Assembly (NCBI RefSeq): GCF_965638725.1
Contig: NC_134949.1
Span: 13,638,951-13,702,950, forward strand
From: Aptenodytes patagonicus
Lineage: Eukaryota > Chordata > Aves > Sphenisciformes > Spheniscidae
Direction of reading: 5' to 3'
Length of the DNA: 64,000 nt
The notes under the pieces were generated by a model. It did no database searches. It worked only from the letters and a program-made list of their open reading frames with translations, and was not told the DNA's origin. Both the position numbers and the translations under genes were made by a program. Shown here piece after piece: positions 1 to 13,100 of the stretch; within the stretch, counting starts at the first letter, position 1, and each line of letters opens with the position of its first letter.

Positions 1-1138
1 TTTCCGTCACTAAATGCAGAAGTTTCCCTTAAGAATTCAGTCAGCTTAGGTGACCTTCTTGGCTTCTGATACAGAAGAAGGATGGGGTAGAATATAGGTG
101 TGTAAGTGCAAACCTCAAATCCTCAAAACTCTGCTCAGCTGTTGCTTTCCTGAATTCTCTAAACACCTCTGACATTAAATACTGCAGGCTGCACTGAAAG
201 GGCTGAGAAGTTACTAACCCTGTTTCCACTACCCCCAAAAAGAATACCTAAACATCAGGTAAAGGGGCTTCAACAGGAGACACCTGGAACAACCCTAGCC
301 CCGAAATTATTCCTAGTGCATTCTCAGAAAACGGAGGGGAATATTTGCACCTGATCAGACAGTAGGATCGTATCTAGGCCTGTGTTCTCAATGAGTACTC
401 TTGACTGCCGAGCTGCGGTGCAGAAACAGGTACTGGTATCATCTCCATAAAGAGTATGACAGCTTGTTTTTTTTTTTAAAGAGTAAGCATCCAAATCTTG
501 TAATGGAGGCTTCAAATCTGTAAATCCTAAGTGGAAGAAGGCATTTCACTCCTGGGAAAGAACAGGATTTAAGGCATGCTCCTGTTCTTGAAGCTTATTG
601 GTAAGCTGATTGCCAGGGCTGCTTTTCTGTGAAGCCCAGCCTTTCCCTTTTCCCCTGGCTCTCCCCTAAAGAGAGTTGGGCCACTTAACTCGTATCTCTG
701 GCTGTTTTCCTCCTATTGTGTAGGGGAGAAACCAGCCTCACATTCATTGTGGAGCCACTGTAAGTAGCTTACACACTTGTATTCCTACCCAGCTGCATCA
801 CGGTCACTGTGCCAGTTTTGTTTCCTGCTTTAATGACTGGAGCCTCTCCTGTAGTAAGCCTTGTGCAAACATGCACCTCAGCACAATCTTGCTGATGGAC
901 TGAGGCCCAAGTTTGGGGGGAAGCAAGATACAGAGCCAGAGCTAACTCCAATGACGCGTAGAGCATGGTACTAAGAGAAGACAAACCACAGGCTGCTCAA
1001 CAGTCAAGGAAAAGGAGGACGTTTAGGGAGTCCTTATACTGACATCATACTTAGGATGGTCTGAAAATAAGCCGTATTATGCTTATTATTTAATTAAAAA
1101 TGGTTAGTAGGGCTTTTAACACCAAACCCGAGAAGTAC
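1..1138. other. DNAJC2 intron 13 (partial), left edge
   Basis: The donor GTACTT follows exon 13 at 1138. I looked on the minus strand for the expected continuation of the SANT domain (a WEVIANYMN-like exon) and for the C-terminal SANT2 exons and did not find them. The intron therefore runs off the window and the last exons are outside it. No other feature was recognised. Confidence 0.6.
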
Positions 1139-4100
1139 CTTGAGTTAGTCCCTGCTGGGAAGAGGTTCACAGCTTTAATTAACAACTGTAAATCATCTTC
1201 TGGCCAATTTTTGCTTCCCCCTCCACCACCAGTGGTTGACTTTTCTGAACTCTTTGTTGCTTGACGCATACGAGCTTCTGCCTCTTCTTTCTCTCGCCTT
1301 ATTTGTTCATTTATTTCTTCTATCTGAAGGATTGTAAACAAGCATTATTTATTTATTTATTTATTTTAAATATTTTACAGCGACACAAACCCCTCTCTCT
1401 GGAATTGCTTTGAGCCTTGAATTTTGCTTACTTTCTGTTCTGTATATTATACATCAGGAAATGGAGGAGCTTATCTGCTCCAGTATTATTTCCCTCCATC
1501 CTGTGTGTAAATTTGGCCATCCCAGATTAGGAGCTACAGCAGGAATCCATCACAAGTTCACTAGGAAATTAAATGAACACTCCCAGGATTGAGGTAAAAC
1601 TTCCGAATCTAGCGTGAATGTCCAGGCTAACACCTGACTTACAGGGACAGATCCACAAAAGTATTAAGAACCTAAAGTGACTAGTGAGGGCAGTTGAACA
1701 TCCATGTTGAATGCACTGATTCCCAAATCTTCCAACCTAACTGCTACCTAAGCCTGGTGATGCCAGAAATTCTCAGTTACTGTGGTTGTACTAAGTTAGC
1801 ATTAACTGCAACAACCCAGATTTTAGTTACTAAGTGCTTACTCAGGGTTAGATGGCCACGTGTAGTTTGTTAGCAAGCAATTCAGCAGAACTTGAGTTAT
1901 CCAGCGCTCATCTTTGTGAACTGTAATCACATCTTGAGACTCTGGTGTGACGTATCTTTAGTGTATCTGAGTATGCCCAGTCCAGTCTTGGCAATATTAA
2001 AAAAGCTATGCACTTACACCTGTTGGCAGGATGCTCAAAATAGGTTTCTTGCTGTCTATCTCATAATAAAATCTTCCTGGCAAAAGGAAAGTTATCTGAT
2101 AGATAATTTTTATTAATGCAAAAGTGGAACAGTTTTAACAGAGAGACAGAAAGGTGACTGTCCCATGTTTGGAACATGCTCCTGGAGACTGGGAAATTGG
2201 ATTCAGTTCCCTGTAGAACAAGAGGGATTTGAGTCTTAAGTTGTCTGATGAGTAAACCTGACCCTGGGATGGGGACAGATAATCTTCCCCACCAGGAAAG
2301 AAAGTTCACAGCTATGAATCCAAAGCAGATGAGAGAAAGCACCTCACTCTTTCTGCAGCATGTGGGTTCAGCCTTATTAGTCCAAATGGCTTTTCCCTGC
2401 TGCCAAATTTAGGCAGATCCTTGCTGAGTTTTGTAAATCTTGATCACAAGTGTCTTGCTTTTCCCATACTTTGGTATCCAGCCCACTGGCCCTTCCAGTG
2501 GCTACAGCCTGCAGCACTTAAGTCCTTTTGTGGATCTAGCCCCAGGTCACGGGTCCTAGACTAGGATTTTCCTTGTGTAACAGAATAGGTTAAGACTGCC
2601 CTCCTTCCCCTCTAGGTAATTGCTACCCATTGTTGGGCAAAATTAAATTCCTCTACTGTCCCTGTATACTGTGCAAATGGTAGGTTTTGTGTCCTTTACT
2701 AATTAACAACATGTACCTTTTTTCTCAGCTGGCCCTGGTTATTTCACCAGCCGTGAACCACACTGTGTAAAATGAAGCAGAGATCAAGTCTGCCTGGGGA
2801 CTCTGAAGCTCAGGTCTTTGTGTTTAACAGGCAGGATGCCACAGCAGCTACATTGTATCTTACTTCAATTCAGTCATGTAGATTTCACAAATCAAATTAT
2901 TCTGTTATTTTGATTTGACACTCGGCATAATTACCTGTTTTACTACAGCCGCCTTTCCTCCTTCCCTTGTTGTGGATGTAAGTGCTTCATTCAAGCATTG
3001 CAGACTAAAAATAAATTATTAAGTTACAATGGATAGCTAGTAGAAAGATGGGTATCAAAACGAGCAGGAATCAGCAGCAGGAAGGCTTACCTTGCTAGCT
3101 CAAGGCGATCACAAAGCTTTTCCACCTCCTCCATCATTTTAACACAATCTGCCTCATTATCAGAAAAGTAATTCCAGTTCTGGAAGCAGAAATATATGTT
3201 CTGCAAAGTTCTTGAACTTTGTTGTCCTGTTCCTTCAGACAAAGGCTTAACACACAGCATTCTTCAGCCACTGCTGTGTTCGGACCTATTTGGTCAGCTT
3301 TACTCATAACTCAAAACTGTATGCTAAGTATGTGTTTTAGTATTTTGCTTTTTAGTAAACCCACTTTCTGTACCCATCTCCAGCCATAAGAACAAGCAAG
3401 CATGTGATAGGGTCTGATCTAAGCAAACATAGTCATTTCACTGATATAACCTGTATTTCACTATAATAATATTTAAATACCTTGCATGTCGTTCTCAGTT
3501 TTTGCCTTTCTTTCTTGATGGCTTTTTTCTGTATCTCTTTTTCCTTTTTTGCTACTAATGCTTGTTGCCTAACTTCTTCTTCCTCCTTTTCTTTTGCTAA
3601 CCGTGCTGCTTCTAATTCTGCTTGTCTTTGCTGCAATCAGAAGGAAAAAACAAGCAAAAAAACTTCAGCAAAGTCACACTGTTATAGGGTCATTCAGTCA
3701 TTCAATATTAAAATGTGCTGTTTCTGGTTTTGGTGATGTGGTGGGTTGTGGTTTGTGGTTTGTTTTTTTTTTTTAATACCTCAATACTTTAATGTTTAGT
3801 TTTCCAAGAATTTTGCAGGAGGTGATGAAACATGTACCAGCTGGTATTAATTCAAATACTCACTATGAGGACCCCTAGTTTATAAATCCTGACTTCCTTT
3901 ACAATGAAGATATAAACCTGTATGAAATTTCCTATGCCTGTCCCAAGAGTATAAGCTTGGAAAAAATGCAGTGGTCCAACATTTGTCCTGCATCATTATT
4001 AACATAGTATCTTGCAGTGCTCGACTACTGTCCTTTAAGTCACTTTTTAGCACCTTACAGTTCCCTTTCATTCCTGGTACTCTTTTCAGAGCCATCTTTT

Positions 4101-7100
4101 CCAAACTGTTAATATTAATCAAATATGTTAGTTACCTCAAAGTGTTTCATACCGATCAACCATTCACAGACCATACGCACAAGGCAAGCAGCTGTATCCA
4201 TTTTATGAAAACAGAAAGTAGGCCACAGAACTTAATGACTTAAACCGGAGAAAGCGTATGCAACAACAGAACGCAATTTTAGCAGTTTTTTGTTTCAGAT
4301 CATTCGCAAAAGGCTGTCAGTCTTGCACTGCCTGTTGCACAGGGATTGAAGAGCGCATCTTTAAACCCCAATATAATTCCAACAGTAGCTTTCTGACACA
4401 TCTAGAAGCTGAAGCAGTGGATCAGGTGTGAATGAACCAGAGTTTTTCAACCCAAATAAAGTAGTTAACTTACTTTTTCTTTTGCCTCCTGTTCTTTTCG
4501 TTTTGCTTCTACCTTTGCTTTCTTCTCTGCTTCTTTCTTTGCCTTTTCTTCCTCCTTAAATTTCTTTATCCTGGGATCACAGCTGTATGCATTGTCTGGC
4601 AGAAGAAAGGATGCATCACGTACAAAAGAAAAACAGGAGATTTCCACTGTTAGTTAACAAATCTCTCTAAAAAACCCCAGCAGTTTGTATGCTCACCAAC
4701 AAGTGTCCTAATTCTGTTCATTTCTTCTTTTTTTCTCAATGCTCTGGCAGCTCTGTTCTGCTTTTCAATCCACCTCCTTTCATCTCGACTAAAAAGGGAA
4801 AGCAGTTAGTTCAGTGCTAATAGTTCAGTGCTCAGTGTCAGTCTGTTAGAAATTCAACAACAAACTTTTTAAAAAAGTTTCCCCACACAGATGCTCTTCT
4901 CTGAATACTTCAAAAATAAGACTTCAAAAAATGAAGTTCCAGGCCCCAAGCTCATGTCAAAAATGCTAAACGTCTACACAATCACATAAACCTTCAAAAT
5001 ACCTGACAAAACAAGCTGCTTATCTGTCATTGCAGGGAATGAGATCATGGACTTTATTTTCAAAATGCAACCCACTTGTTGACGTAACGTTAAACCCAAG
5101 CAAAACAACTGAAATACTGGTATACAGTTTAATCAAAGAGCAGCAATATAATCAATGTCAATTATCTCCATTTTACAGAATATAGGTCACGTAGTAAACC
5201 CATCTGCACAGAAAGAACACTTTCTATGAAGTACTGTGACACTCTGGTAAAATCATGCCGGATTCACTCCAGTAAAATACAGCTCAGGTTAAATAGATTA
5301 AAAATGGGCTGACTAAATAATCTGAAAATATTTGTCAGTGCTGTCAAGAAAGAGGCAAATTTTTAGTGGGGGTCTATATCTTCATCCACACAACCAAATA
5401 CAGAACAATATACCTCAGAACAAAGAAAACAATCCCCATAACGGAGTAGATGACTATGAGTAGACTGAAGGTTTAAAACACGAGCAACATCACCTTTGGC
5501 AAGAAGGAATAACAAGAATCATGACCATCTGAACAGAAGCTGAAACGTAGTTCTCTCTCTGAAGTACAGCATACAATGTACCATTTGTCTAAACATTTTT
5601 AAAAGAGGACACTAATGACAGGAATAAGCACAAAAAAGAGCTATGCAAATAATTCAAGAGCCTTCCAATGAGAAGCCTAGAGATTAATCCACGTAATTTG
5701 TCAAAAATACAAGTGACATGGAGTTGATTCCAGTGCCTTCACAGGAGAGAGAACACTGGGTCCAGAGACCCAAAAATTTTAATAGTTGGAAAAGGCACAA
5801 GAGGAACGAATGCCTAGCTACAGCCTCAATATAGCACAGTTTTTAGCCACAAAGCAAGCTAGCCACTGAATTAACTACAAAACTGATTTCTACTCAAACG
5901 TGGAAGAAGAGGTTCATACAATGCAAGTTATGGCTATACAAGGATGACTAAATGAAAGGTTATGTCCTGTGAAATACGTGCTAGACTAAGTGATTTGATG
6001 CTCTAACTTGAACATTCTGTGTTTATAACTGTAGGAAGGATAAAAATAGAATGTATTTTCCAATGTCAACATGGTCTAAGTAATTCAGCAACTATCACTA
6101 CAACAAATACAAAATTTTTATTAACATCAAGCCATCAGAACTAATCTCTCTAAATTCTAGGAAGTATCACTTGTCTCAGCACAGTTTAATAAGGAGTTGG
6201 AGAGAGAAATGACACCTGCTTACTCATCCACTCTGTTCTGGCTCCCGGTTCAACCTGTGTTTGGGACCTGCTGGAACTGCAAGTCTGAACTTAAATGTAG
6301 ACACATTTCAAAGCACCTCAAAAACACCTCTGTGATGCAAGCAAGAACTACTTTAATTACACCAATAAGACAAAGAGAAGCCCACAGTCAGTCCAGTTCA
6401 AGTCCATAACTGACTACTAAGCTGGGAGAGTGGAATTCAGTCTTAGTTTGGCTACCTTTCTTCCTACAACTTACAGTCTAATAGAAAGTTGGAAAATTTT
6501 GCTGTATCAATCTCTCAGCCCCCTGTCAAATTTCTTTTTACTTACATACCATTCTGCTTTTTCTTTTTCCTCTTCATCTAAATAAGAAAACTCTCTCCAG
6601 GAATCAAAATTATACCTAGAGTAAATTAAAAAACAAACAAACAAAGAATGGGGGGAAAAAAAAAAAGAAAACAGCAAAACTATTACAACTAATCTACCTT
6701 TTTTACTATTAGGTTTTTGTAAGCAATTATACTGTTATTTACACTTTATAATACATAATTTACAATTATACTGCACCTACAATAATTCCACTGTGCTAAG
6801 TCAAAATGCAAGGTGCTATTGAAAGTCATGATTTACATCTATCTGTACTGCAGGACAGTGTATTTTAGGATGGTATCAGTCTCACCAACTCTAAATGTCT
6901 ACAGTGCAGTTGTCTAAGTTCCCATTATAGGCAGTGGAGATACAGTGCAGTCTGTAGAGTTCAGAGAGAAATTAATTTAATCTTTATATAAGCATCCGTA
7001 TTTAGCAGATGAGTCAAGCCATAAACTCCACTGACTTTATTGGAGTAGACAGACCTCTCTTAACTAGGGGAGCTTAAATACCTAGTAGACACCTCCACTG

Positions 7101-10100
7101 AAAACACAAGTTAGGTGAGATGAACCCCACTTCTAGTCTGTGGGTCGACTCGGTTCACAGCCATTGTGGTCAGAGAACTATCAGAAGCTCCCGCTCTAAC
7201 TGTGAATTTACAACGCGGATGTATTGGCTAGGAGAAACCCAGCTCAGTTTGTGGAAGGCACCAAACGGCTGTGAGGCAATTTCGTGACATTACTAGGTCA
7301 GAACAGACCACAGCCAACAACCTACATACAAAAGGGTCTGCAGCCCTTTATATCGCATGTCTTGAATACTGTGAAGAGAAACTGAGGTATCGGCTAACTT
7401 ACCAAAATGAATAGAATGCGTCTACCTCTTCAAATGATGAGTTCATGTCCCCAAGTTTAGGAACATTTTTCTTATTTGACCACCTGAAAATAAAGGGATA
7501 TATTCAAGAAATAATATATATATAATCTTACTTCATAACACGGCACATGTTAAGTACAGAATCAAAATACCAAATCAGAGGCTCCCTCCTACCAACACAG
7601 AGGGGCACCAGGAAAGAGGAAGAAAACAGGAGAGTTTCTTCTAAACAGCCTCCGGATTGGGCCTTTTTGGGGGAGCTCCCCCAGAAAAGCAAACTCCTCC
7701 TGCCCGAGTTTGGTGTGCCTACAAGGAGACCTGCTGGAGCACAAGCTACCTTTGTAGATACTCAATTCTCCATACACATTCTCCTAGTAGGGAAGCTTAC
7801 AGAAAATGGACAAAAGGTGCTCTGTGAATAACTTGGCTCTGTGGTAGGCTACAGGAGGTTTCCCACATATTCTAATGGCGTACGAGGGAATAATGCATGC
7901 TCTGCCTCCATTCCATTTTTTCCCTACAAAGAGGGAAATCTTCCACAGGCTCTAGAATTTGTTATTCCATGACACAGCATCAACTTCCAAGCAGAGAAGA
8001 GAACAACCCTTCTGACAACCACAGATCCAGGTCTGAATCTCTGGAATACTTGATAAATATTCAATAAATCTACTTTAAATAATCAACGGTTTGTTCAGAA
8101 TGTGTTGTAAAGTCTCTCACACAATAAAACACTTTTTTTTTCCATACAGGTAAAAGGTGAAATAGACTTCTATTGTGACAGCCTTGATACAAAGTTAATT
8201 GGCAAGCATGAATCAAATGCAGGAAAAAAGTCACACACCTTAAGAGAGAACCACCAAATATTGATAGTTACATATATCTTCTCTTTTAACAAGCTAAATT
8301 GTGAACATAACTATTGTCTTCTGTTAATGTCTCACCCTTATAAGAAAATCATAAAAAAAGGAATTTTTAGTCAGTGGCATACACACGCTTGGTACAGTAA
8401 ATAATTTTAAGATGAAACAATGTGTTGCACAAAAAGGACGGTAAGTAATATGGAGCTGAGAACAGACTTTTTTTTTTTTTTTTTTTTTTTAAATCTCATG
8501 GGTCAAACTCAAGGCCACCAGTGTGACAGTACAGATTATTTTAAAATGAAATAGAGAATGCACTATTTCACTTGTATTACATTTCTAGCAAATTAATACA
8601 TCTCCCAGCATCCCGTAAAATCACACCTGTTACAAACACCATGCCAGAAGAGCTTGCAAATGCTGATTCTCCAGCAACAGCAAAGACAGTCTGACATAGC
8701 TTACCTGGCATTTCTTTCAAAAACTGGTGAAAAAACTTCAAAGAAGTTTTCTTTTGCTTCACTTTTGGAAGGTACAGAGTTATCAAAAGTAGGATCTATG
8801 CTGTTAAATGCTCGTCGTTTCACAGGATCAGATAATATTTCATAAGCTGAAAAAAAGTTACCAGACATAAAACATGAGACTAAAGTAAGTCTTCCCTAGA
8901 AGGTGGGAATATTACAGAAAGGTTCTAAAGGTTTAAGAAGATGCTCTCAGATCTGTGTTGGATCTATCATTCTGTACAGCTTGATATTTAATTATTTTAG
9001 TGACACCAAATAGCATTGCTGTCAATTCCTGTTGAGCGAAGTAGGAGGGAAATGTTTATGAAAAACAACACATTTAACCATTATGATGTAACAAACCAGA
9101 TTATATTTAAGATAATTTCACAGCAGTAAATTCAGTTCAGGCACTGGGAGTTTGGGCATGACATCTTCAGGCTTTTATCTGTCATGGTTTAACCCCAGCC
9201 AGCAACTAAGCACCACACAGCCGCTCGCTCGCTCCCCCCCACCCCGCGGTGGGATGGGGGACAGAATAGGAAGGGTAAAAGTGAGAAAACTCATGGGTTG
9301 AGATAAGAACAGTTTAATTATTGAAATAAAATATAACAACAACAACAAATAAAAATTGTAATGAAAAAGAAAGTAACAAAAAGAGAGAGAAATAAAACCC
9401 AAGAAAGGGAAGTGATGCACAATGCAATTGCTCGCCACCCACCGATGCCCAGCCAGTCCCCGAGCAGCGGCCCCCCCCGGCCAGCTTTCCCCAGTTTATG
9501 TACTGAGCATGACGTCACATGGTATGGAATGTCCCTTTGGCCAGTTGGGGTCAGCTGTCCTGGCTGTGCCCCCCCCAGCTGTTTGTGCACCTCCAGCCTT
9601 CTCAGTCGGTAGAGCACGAGAAGCTGAGAAGTCCTTGGCTAGTGTAAGTACTGCTTAGCAAAAACTAAAACATGGGTGTGTTATCAACATTGTTCTCACA
9701 CTAAATCCAAAACACAGCACTGTACCAGCTACTAGGAAGGAAATTAACTATCCCAGCCGAAACCAGGACATTATCCTACACCAGATCCTTACAGATAAAT
9801 TGACAAAACAGTCTACTAAGACAGGCAGTAAAAGCAGTCCTTGAGTTAATACGATGTCAGAACTGGCAAGAATAGGAGCCATTAATTCGAATTTTTTGCA
9901 GCTCATCATGAAGTTGCACTGAGACTTGGAAAGAGTATAAAACACCACATAGCTACTAGCCAAAACATGCACAAGTTTCCAGTTTTTCCGTTCTTACAGT
10001 CCTGCAGTCGGGGAGCATCACATTATTGAGACTTATATACTGGGATCTTACACTGGAAATCACACACACACACTGTAGCTTCAGTAAACTCTTGTTTTCT

Positions 10101-13100
10101 CTCAAGGAAGTGTGGAATTACTTTGTCTGTCAGTTCTACAATACCCACTATTTTTCAATAAGAGTGAAAAATCATCGAAGGAATCAAATTTGTGTTGTGA
10201 TCATTCATAGGCTTCTCTGACTGCATCCCTGGACAGAGAACACTGCACTGTGAAGGTCAGGTGTAGAAGGTGGTAAGCTGGAGGAGACCTTGGTGCTCTG
10301 TGGTTCTGTAAACTGATCTCACTGCGCATGTTTATGGAGAGAGGAAGGAATGCAAGGGACCACCAATGAGGTGCTGTCTGCCAGCCTTCCCTCCTGCCCT
10401 GGGAAGGGACTTTCCTCTGCCAATACTCTAGATGACCCCAATTATCCTCTACATTGCAAGCTAGGAGCTTCAATAACCCTCATACCATTCTCCTGATGCA
10501 AGGAATTCTGTGCATATCCGTTGGTTCCTCTTCCACTTAAGAGATGTCCCTTCCATACGGACCCCCAATTCTACTCCCACATAGTCAGTTGCCCCGGCAC
10601 CGCATCTCCCACTCATTCCTTCATCAGATCCAGCTCTGAATCCCACCTACATACTCCTGCCTTTTCACTCTGTGCCATTACCACTTGCTCCTACTCCAGA
10701 TTCCCCTTCCCTACCACTGCATTTCCTTCCTCCAAGGTGCTGCCTAGAAGCATTACCCCTCTTCCATGCCACTTTGTGCTTTCCTTTCTGTTTACCCTTA
10801 GACGTAGATTGTAAGCAGTTAAGGGGAAACATATTTTGCTCCTTGCACGTAGAACACAGAGCATATAGGTTGTTCTTATTATAAATATCTGCCAGTTTCT
10901 GACAGGACTGCAACTATGGAAAAAAAAGTCCTTTGGCAACTTTTTTCCTTTTGACAACTCTAAGGGAGGCTGAAAACATCATTAGCTTGTCTAACATATC
11001 GTCTAACATTTTAACCAGTATTGTAAGAAGACACCCAGAAGAAGAAAGTTTAGAACACACGAATTTGGATCCAAGATTTCCCCCCGCTCTGACCTTACTA
11101 AGTCAAAAAAATTTGTTTAAAATAAACAAAAAAGCCAAACTCCAAAGCATTTCTGGAGGCATAAGTGGTACACCTAGAACACTCCCTATGGCTCTGGAAT
11201 CGGCCAGCAGTGGTGTTCTAGGTCACTACAGGCAAGAAAGGAAATGTTCCTCAATTGAGTTCACTCAGTCATCTGTGGGCAAAAAAGAGCAGCTGAAGAA
11301 ACTGATAGCCTACATCAAATCAACAGATGCTCCGTTGGCAGAGTAAGAGCATTAGAATTCAGGTTTTTCCAATTGCTGCTGGTGTCTCAGAGGGATTACT
11401 TTATAGCACACCAGTTTATCCCAGGTACGTGGCTACCTCTAGTAGTCCATCTCTGCATACGCTGTTACAAGCATTCACGTTTTATCACTAAGTGGCACGG
11501 CAGACAAACGTCTATCAGTTGCATTCCCATACTGCTTCTACCTGGAGGAAAGTTACATTAATGTAATCTCTATTTATCGAGGCCATTTTCTAAAACAGAA
11601 AAGAACTTCCCTGGCTTTTTAGTAATTGACAATTCTTTAAAAGCCTAATAAAGCACTACAAATACATTTCAGATAATCAAGTAGATTGAGAGAATATCTA
11701 ATAAAAGAGATCAGTTGCTTACCTTTAGTTATACACGTAAAATAATCATTATCACCTTCTCCTATCTGTTCCCCTGCAGCTTTTCGCTTGTCTGGATGAT
11801 GTTTCAAAACCATGGATTTATCTAGTAAATAGAGGCATTAGGTTTAGAAATGCTTCATCATCAGCAATTTATTTCTCAACTACAAAGTAATACAATAATT
11901 CCAATTGACATTTCTCTAAATAGATACTTAAAAAAAAATAAAAAAAACAAACCCCAAAAAACATCAGGAAGAAAACAGATATGAGTTAATGAACTTTCTC
12001 TGATTTAACACTATTGGCAGAATTAAAATTATTTCATCTTTGCAGGGACACAAAATAACTGCAACTCAGAAACTCTATTCCACCTTCATCAGCTGAAGAA
12101 GTACTGATTTTCTGGGACTTATTCTGATCTTATGCATAGCAAAGTGCTTCAGTAACTGTAAGAGTACAGTTTAAGCATAATGCAGTTTCAGGACCTTAAT
12201 TGGGCAAGATTGTACAATTCCCTGTGCAATCATACTGAAAAAATAAAGAAAAATAATTAATGTCATTTTAGTTGTTATTTCTAATGAAAAGCAAAGTAGT
12301 TCAGATAAAATAAAAATTGTATTCTATCCCTTTACTCAAGTTCTGAACACAATCCGCAATGAAATTTAGCAAGGAAACTACCAGCCACGAGCCTGTGAAG
12401 ATTGCTGCACTTACCCATGGATAACATTAAGCACACACACAAGACTTTGTGGTCAAGTTCTCTCTCTACTTAGGCCTTAAACCCTAAGATTTAAGTAACA
12501 CATACAGAGTATCTGCTGAAGTTGCTACCAAGGTTGTCTTAGTGTTTAAACAGTAAAACCAGATTTTAAACTGACTTCTTTGCCAAAAGGTCTAGCCACA
12601 TTACCATACAACGTAAAATGTCCCTTCTTGGCTCACTATAAAATAGCAGAGAGAAGCTATCATGCCAGTAGTTACAGCAACCTGCCTTTTGAGAAACAAA
12701 TCAGAATCCCTGTTAAAAAGAGGAAAAGCACAGTATATACTGGTGAGAAAGACTCACATCTCTATACCACCATGTAATAATTGAGTGCTGTTAGGATCCT
12801 AACGAGAGAGATGCCCCAGTTCTTGCTCGACAAGATTAGCGAGACCACCAACCATCACCAGAAGAGGTGTTGCTCTATGCTGTATTAGCACATGCTCCAC
12901 AGTGGCACCGCTAAGCAACACGTACCCGAGGCAACATAATGTCCTGTGCAACTTGGTAATTTGCTGATTTCCACCCATTTTCATTTGGGAGTAACTTAAT
13001 CTTCATCTGTGGTTTCACTGGGGACAGTGATTCTACTCACACCAGTACAGTTATACAGGCAATTGCTTGCAAGATCAATTCACGAAACCATCAGCTTATT

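Larger units (their letters stand above)
1324..8704. other. DNAJC2 introns 5-12, non-coding content
   Basis: Introns longer than 300 bp lie at 7484-8704, 6616-7402, 4789-6549, 3631-4473 and 1324-2934; those at 4596-4696, 3180-3480 and 3005-3090 are about 300 bp or shorter. They are AT-rich. Apart from the palindrome at 7661-7690, the T23 tract at 8468-8490, a T run at 3761-3774 and an (ATTT)n stretch near 1345-1367, I see no gene, RNA or classifiable mobile element. Confidence 0.55.

Noticed and set aside
7547-7831. Small protein gene covering the palindrome
   Set aside because: The 94- and 62-codon frames on opposite strands share a string only because of the palindrome, and they lie inside a DNAJC2 intron without any start or family support.
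10933-11346. 137-codon plus-strand open frame in DNAJC2 intron 4
   Set aside because: Several frames of this size are expected by chance. Composition is not protein-like and no family resemblance was seen.
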